Part shown: positions 62,821-64,000 of the stretch, piece after piece
Numbering within the stretch: the stretch's first letter is position 1
Layout of the letters: each line of letters starts with the position of its first letter
Assembly (NCBI GenBank): GCA_035485575.1
Contig: DATHNW010000026.1
Location: 1 to 64,000, forward strand
DNA length: 64,000 nucleotides
From: DASRHD01 sp035485575
Lineage (GTDB): Bacteria; Verrucomicrobiota; Verrucomicrobiia; Opitutales; Opitutaceae
Direction: 5' to 3'
Notes under the pieces: model-generated
What the model was told of the DNA's origin: nothing
The model's input: the letters and a program-made list of their open reading frames with translations, nothing else
Databases searched by the model: none
Program-made: the position numbers and the translations under genes

Positions 62821-64000
62821 TCACATCGTCCGTGTTACCGAGTCGCGCGCCACGCGGAGTTTGGCCGGAAAATCCGCGATGGCGTGCAGGCCGCGGCTTT
62901 CGCGGCGCTGGAGCGCGCAGGTGACAATGAGCTCGGCTACTTGCACCAGATTGCGCAGCTCGAGCAGGCGCGGATCGATGGAAAAATTCCAATAGTAGTC
63001 GTGGATTTCCCGCGCCAGGTTCGCGATGCGCGTGCGCGCCCGCTCGAGGCGCTTCGTCGTGCGCATGATGCCCACGTAATCCCACATCGCGCGGCGGAGT
63101 TCGTCCCAGTTGTGGGTGAGCACGACGCGCTCATCGTCACTGCCGCCGCCGAGATCGACCCAGCGCGGGATGACGGCGGCCTCGCGCTTTGCGCCGCGGA
63201 GATAGCGGTCGACCGATTCCGCCCCGCGGTGCGCCATCACGACGGCCTCGAGCAGCGAATTGCTTGCGAGGCGGTTCGCACCGTGCAGACCGGTGCAGGC
63301 GACCTCGCCGCATGCATAAAGACCGGGCAGCGATGTTTCCGAGGCGAGATTCGTGGCCACCCCGCCGCAGGTATAATGCGCCGCCGGCACGACCGGAATC
63401 AAGTCGCGCGCCAGGTTGAAACCGAGCTTCTTGCAGGTCTGGAAGATCTGCGGAAACCGGCTGCGCAAAAACGCCGCGTTGCGGTGCGTGATGTCGAGCC
63501 AGACGTGCGGCGCGCCGGATTTTTTCATCTCGGTGTCGATGGCACGGGCCACGATATCGCGCGGGGCAAGGTCAGCCATCGGATGATAGGCGCGCATGAA
63601 CGCCTCACCCGCGGCGTTGCGCAGGATCGCGCCTTCCCCGCGTACCGCCTCGCTGATGAGAAACCGCTGGCCCGTGGTCGAGTAGAGCGTCGTCGGGTGA
63701 AACTGGATGAACTCCATGTTCTTCACCGCCACGCCGGCGCGAAACGCCATCGCAATGCCGTCGCCCGTGGCAATGTCGGGATTCGTCGTGTAAAGGTATA
63801 CCTGCCCGGCCCCGCCCGTGCTCAGCATGACGACCGGCGCATGGAATGCCACCACCCGGCCATCGCGGACATCGAGCGCGTAGAGACCGGCCACGCGGGT
63901 CGGCGAGCGCGGCTTTTTTCCTTTCCTCCCCCGGCCCCGTTCGGCGCCGAGCTTCCGGTCCGTGATCACGTCGACAGCGAAAAAATGCTCAAAGAGCGCG
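62821..64000 (-). CDS. nadB: L-aspartate oxidase (N-terminal part outside window)
   Basis: The C-terminal 392 or so residues of NadB, running in from beyond the right edge (the first visible residues are ALFEHFFAVDVITDRKLG). NadB oxidises L-aspartate to iminoaspartate, the first step of NAD synthesis. Conserved blocks are VVMLSTGGAGQVYLYTTNPD, FIQFHPTTLYSTTGQRFLIS, ELAPRDIVARA-like LAPRDIVARAIDTE, HYTCGGVATN and GLHGANRLASNSLLEAVV. The flexible stretch GAERGRGRKGKKPRSPTR before AGLYALDV is longer and more basic than usual. The C-terminal active-site block RRESRGLHAI is kept. Confidence 0.92.
   Translation of the reverse strand, partial: ALFEHFFAVDVITDRKLGAERGRGRKGKKPRSPTRVAGLYALDVRDGRVVAFHAPVVMLSTGGAGQVYLYTTNPDIATGDGIAMAFRAGVAVKNMEFIQFHPTTLYSTTGQRFLISEAVRGEGAILRNAAGEAFMRAYHPMADLAPRDIVARAIDTEMKKSGAPHVWLDITHRNAAFLRSRFPQIFQTCKKLGFNLARDLIPVVPAAHYTCGGVATNLASETSLPGLYACGEVACTGLHGANRLASNSLLEAVVMAHRGAESVDRYLRGAKREAAVIPRWVDLGGGSDDERVVLTHNWDELRRAMWDYVGIMRTTKRLERARTRIANLAREIHDYYWNFSIDPRLLELRNLVQVAELIVTCALQRRESRGLHAIADFPAKLRVARDSVTRTM

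Overview
The window is 64 kb of high-GC chromosomal DNA. Gene content points to a verrucomicrobium, most likely of the Opitutaceae type: two-gene glycolate oxidase and LutABC lactate modules, a fused rhamnulose-phosphate aldolase/dehydrogenase, secreted glycosidases, many GTG starts, weak Shine-Dalgarno sequences and dispersed inverted repeats. This is a judgement from protein resemblance; there is no rRNA here to confirm it. I saw no insertion sequence, prophage or CRISPR array.

Region 1 (1-27.6 kb) is an exopolysaccharide locus. A truncated, divergent membrane gene at the left edge looks like the N-terminus of a polyprenyl-phosphate sugar transferase. Rightward from 815 runs a tightly packed operon, mostly with 4-bp ATGA overlaps. 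It encodes three GT4 and one GT2 glycosyltransferases, a Wzc-like co-polymerase with a degenerate P-loop, a Wzy/WaaL-like polymerase or ligase, a Wzx-like flippase and three left-handed-beta-helix acyltransferases. Three giant paralogous enzymes follow (1387, 1419 and 1426 aa), then a GH51-like lipoprotein and a Wza-like exporter. Each giant enzyme has adenylation (fatty-acyl-AMP-ligase-like), ketoreductase, carrier and thioesterase domains, with no ketosynthase or condensation domain. This trio is the most unusual system in the window. It may make hydroxyacyl groups that decorate the polymer, or a separate secreted acyl metabolite. The thioesterases of the second and third enzymes have a cysteine where serine is usual; that of the first has lost its nucleophile and its histidine.

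Region 2 (27.6-39.8 kb) is mostly housekeeping: a pyrimidine-dimer glycosylase, a YCII protein, a thioredoxin-like lipid- or envelope-side protein, tRNA-Leu(UAG), SufE with a rhodanese, phosphatidylserine decarboxylase, a ClC channel, ClpB, and GlcD/GlcF.

Region 3 (39.8-49.6 kb) holds a large secreted propeller/CHB_HEX/CBM protein, a small membrane protein, tRNA-Val(CAC), endonuclease III, single-chain glycine decarboxylase GcvP, and a small plus-strand run of tautomerase, FAH-family and cupin proteins.

Region 4 (49.6-62.5 kb) is a deoxy-sugar catabolism block: LutABC, rhamnulokinase, the RhaEW-type fusion, a second class II aldolase and a secreted GH2 glycosidase, with an M13 peptidase and a ketopantoate reductase-like gene between them. 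The genes fit one route: L-rhamnulose to its 1-phosphate (RhaB), then DHAP plus L-lactaldehyde, then L-lactate (RhaEW), then pyruvate (LutABC). The control regions of lutA/rhaB and of the aldolase share a TAGATTTTGA element. The window ends inside nadB (L-aspartate oxidase).
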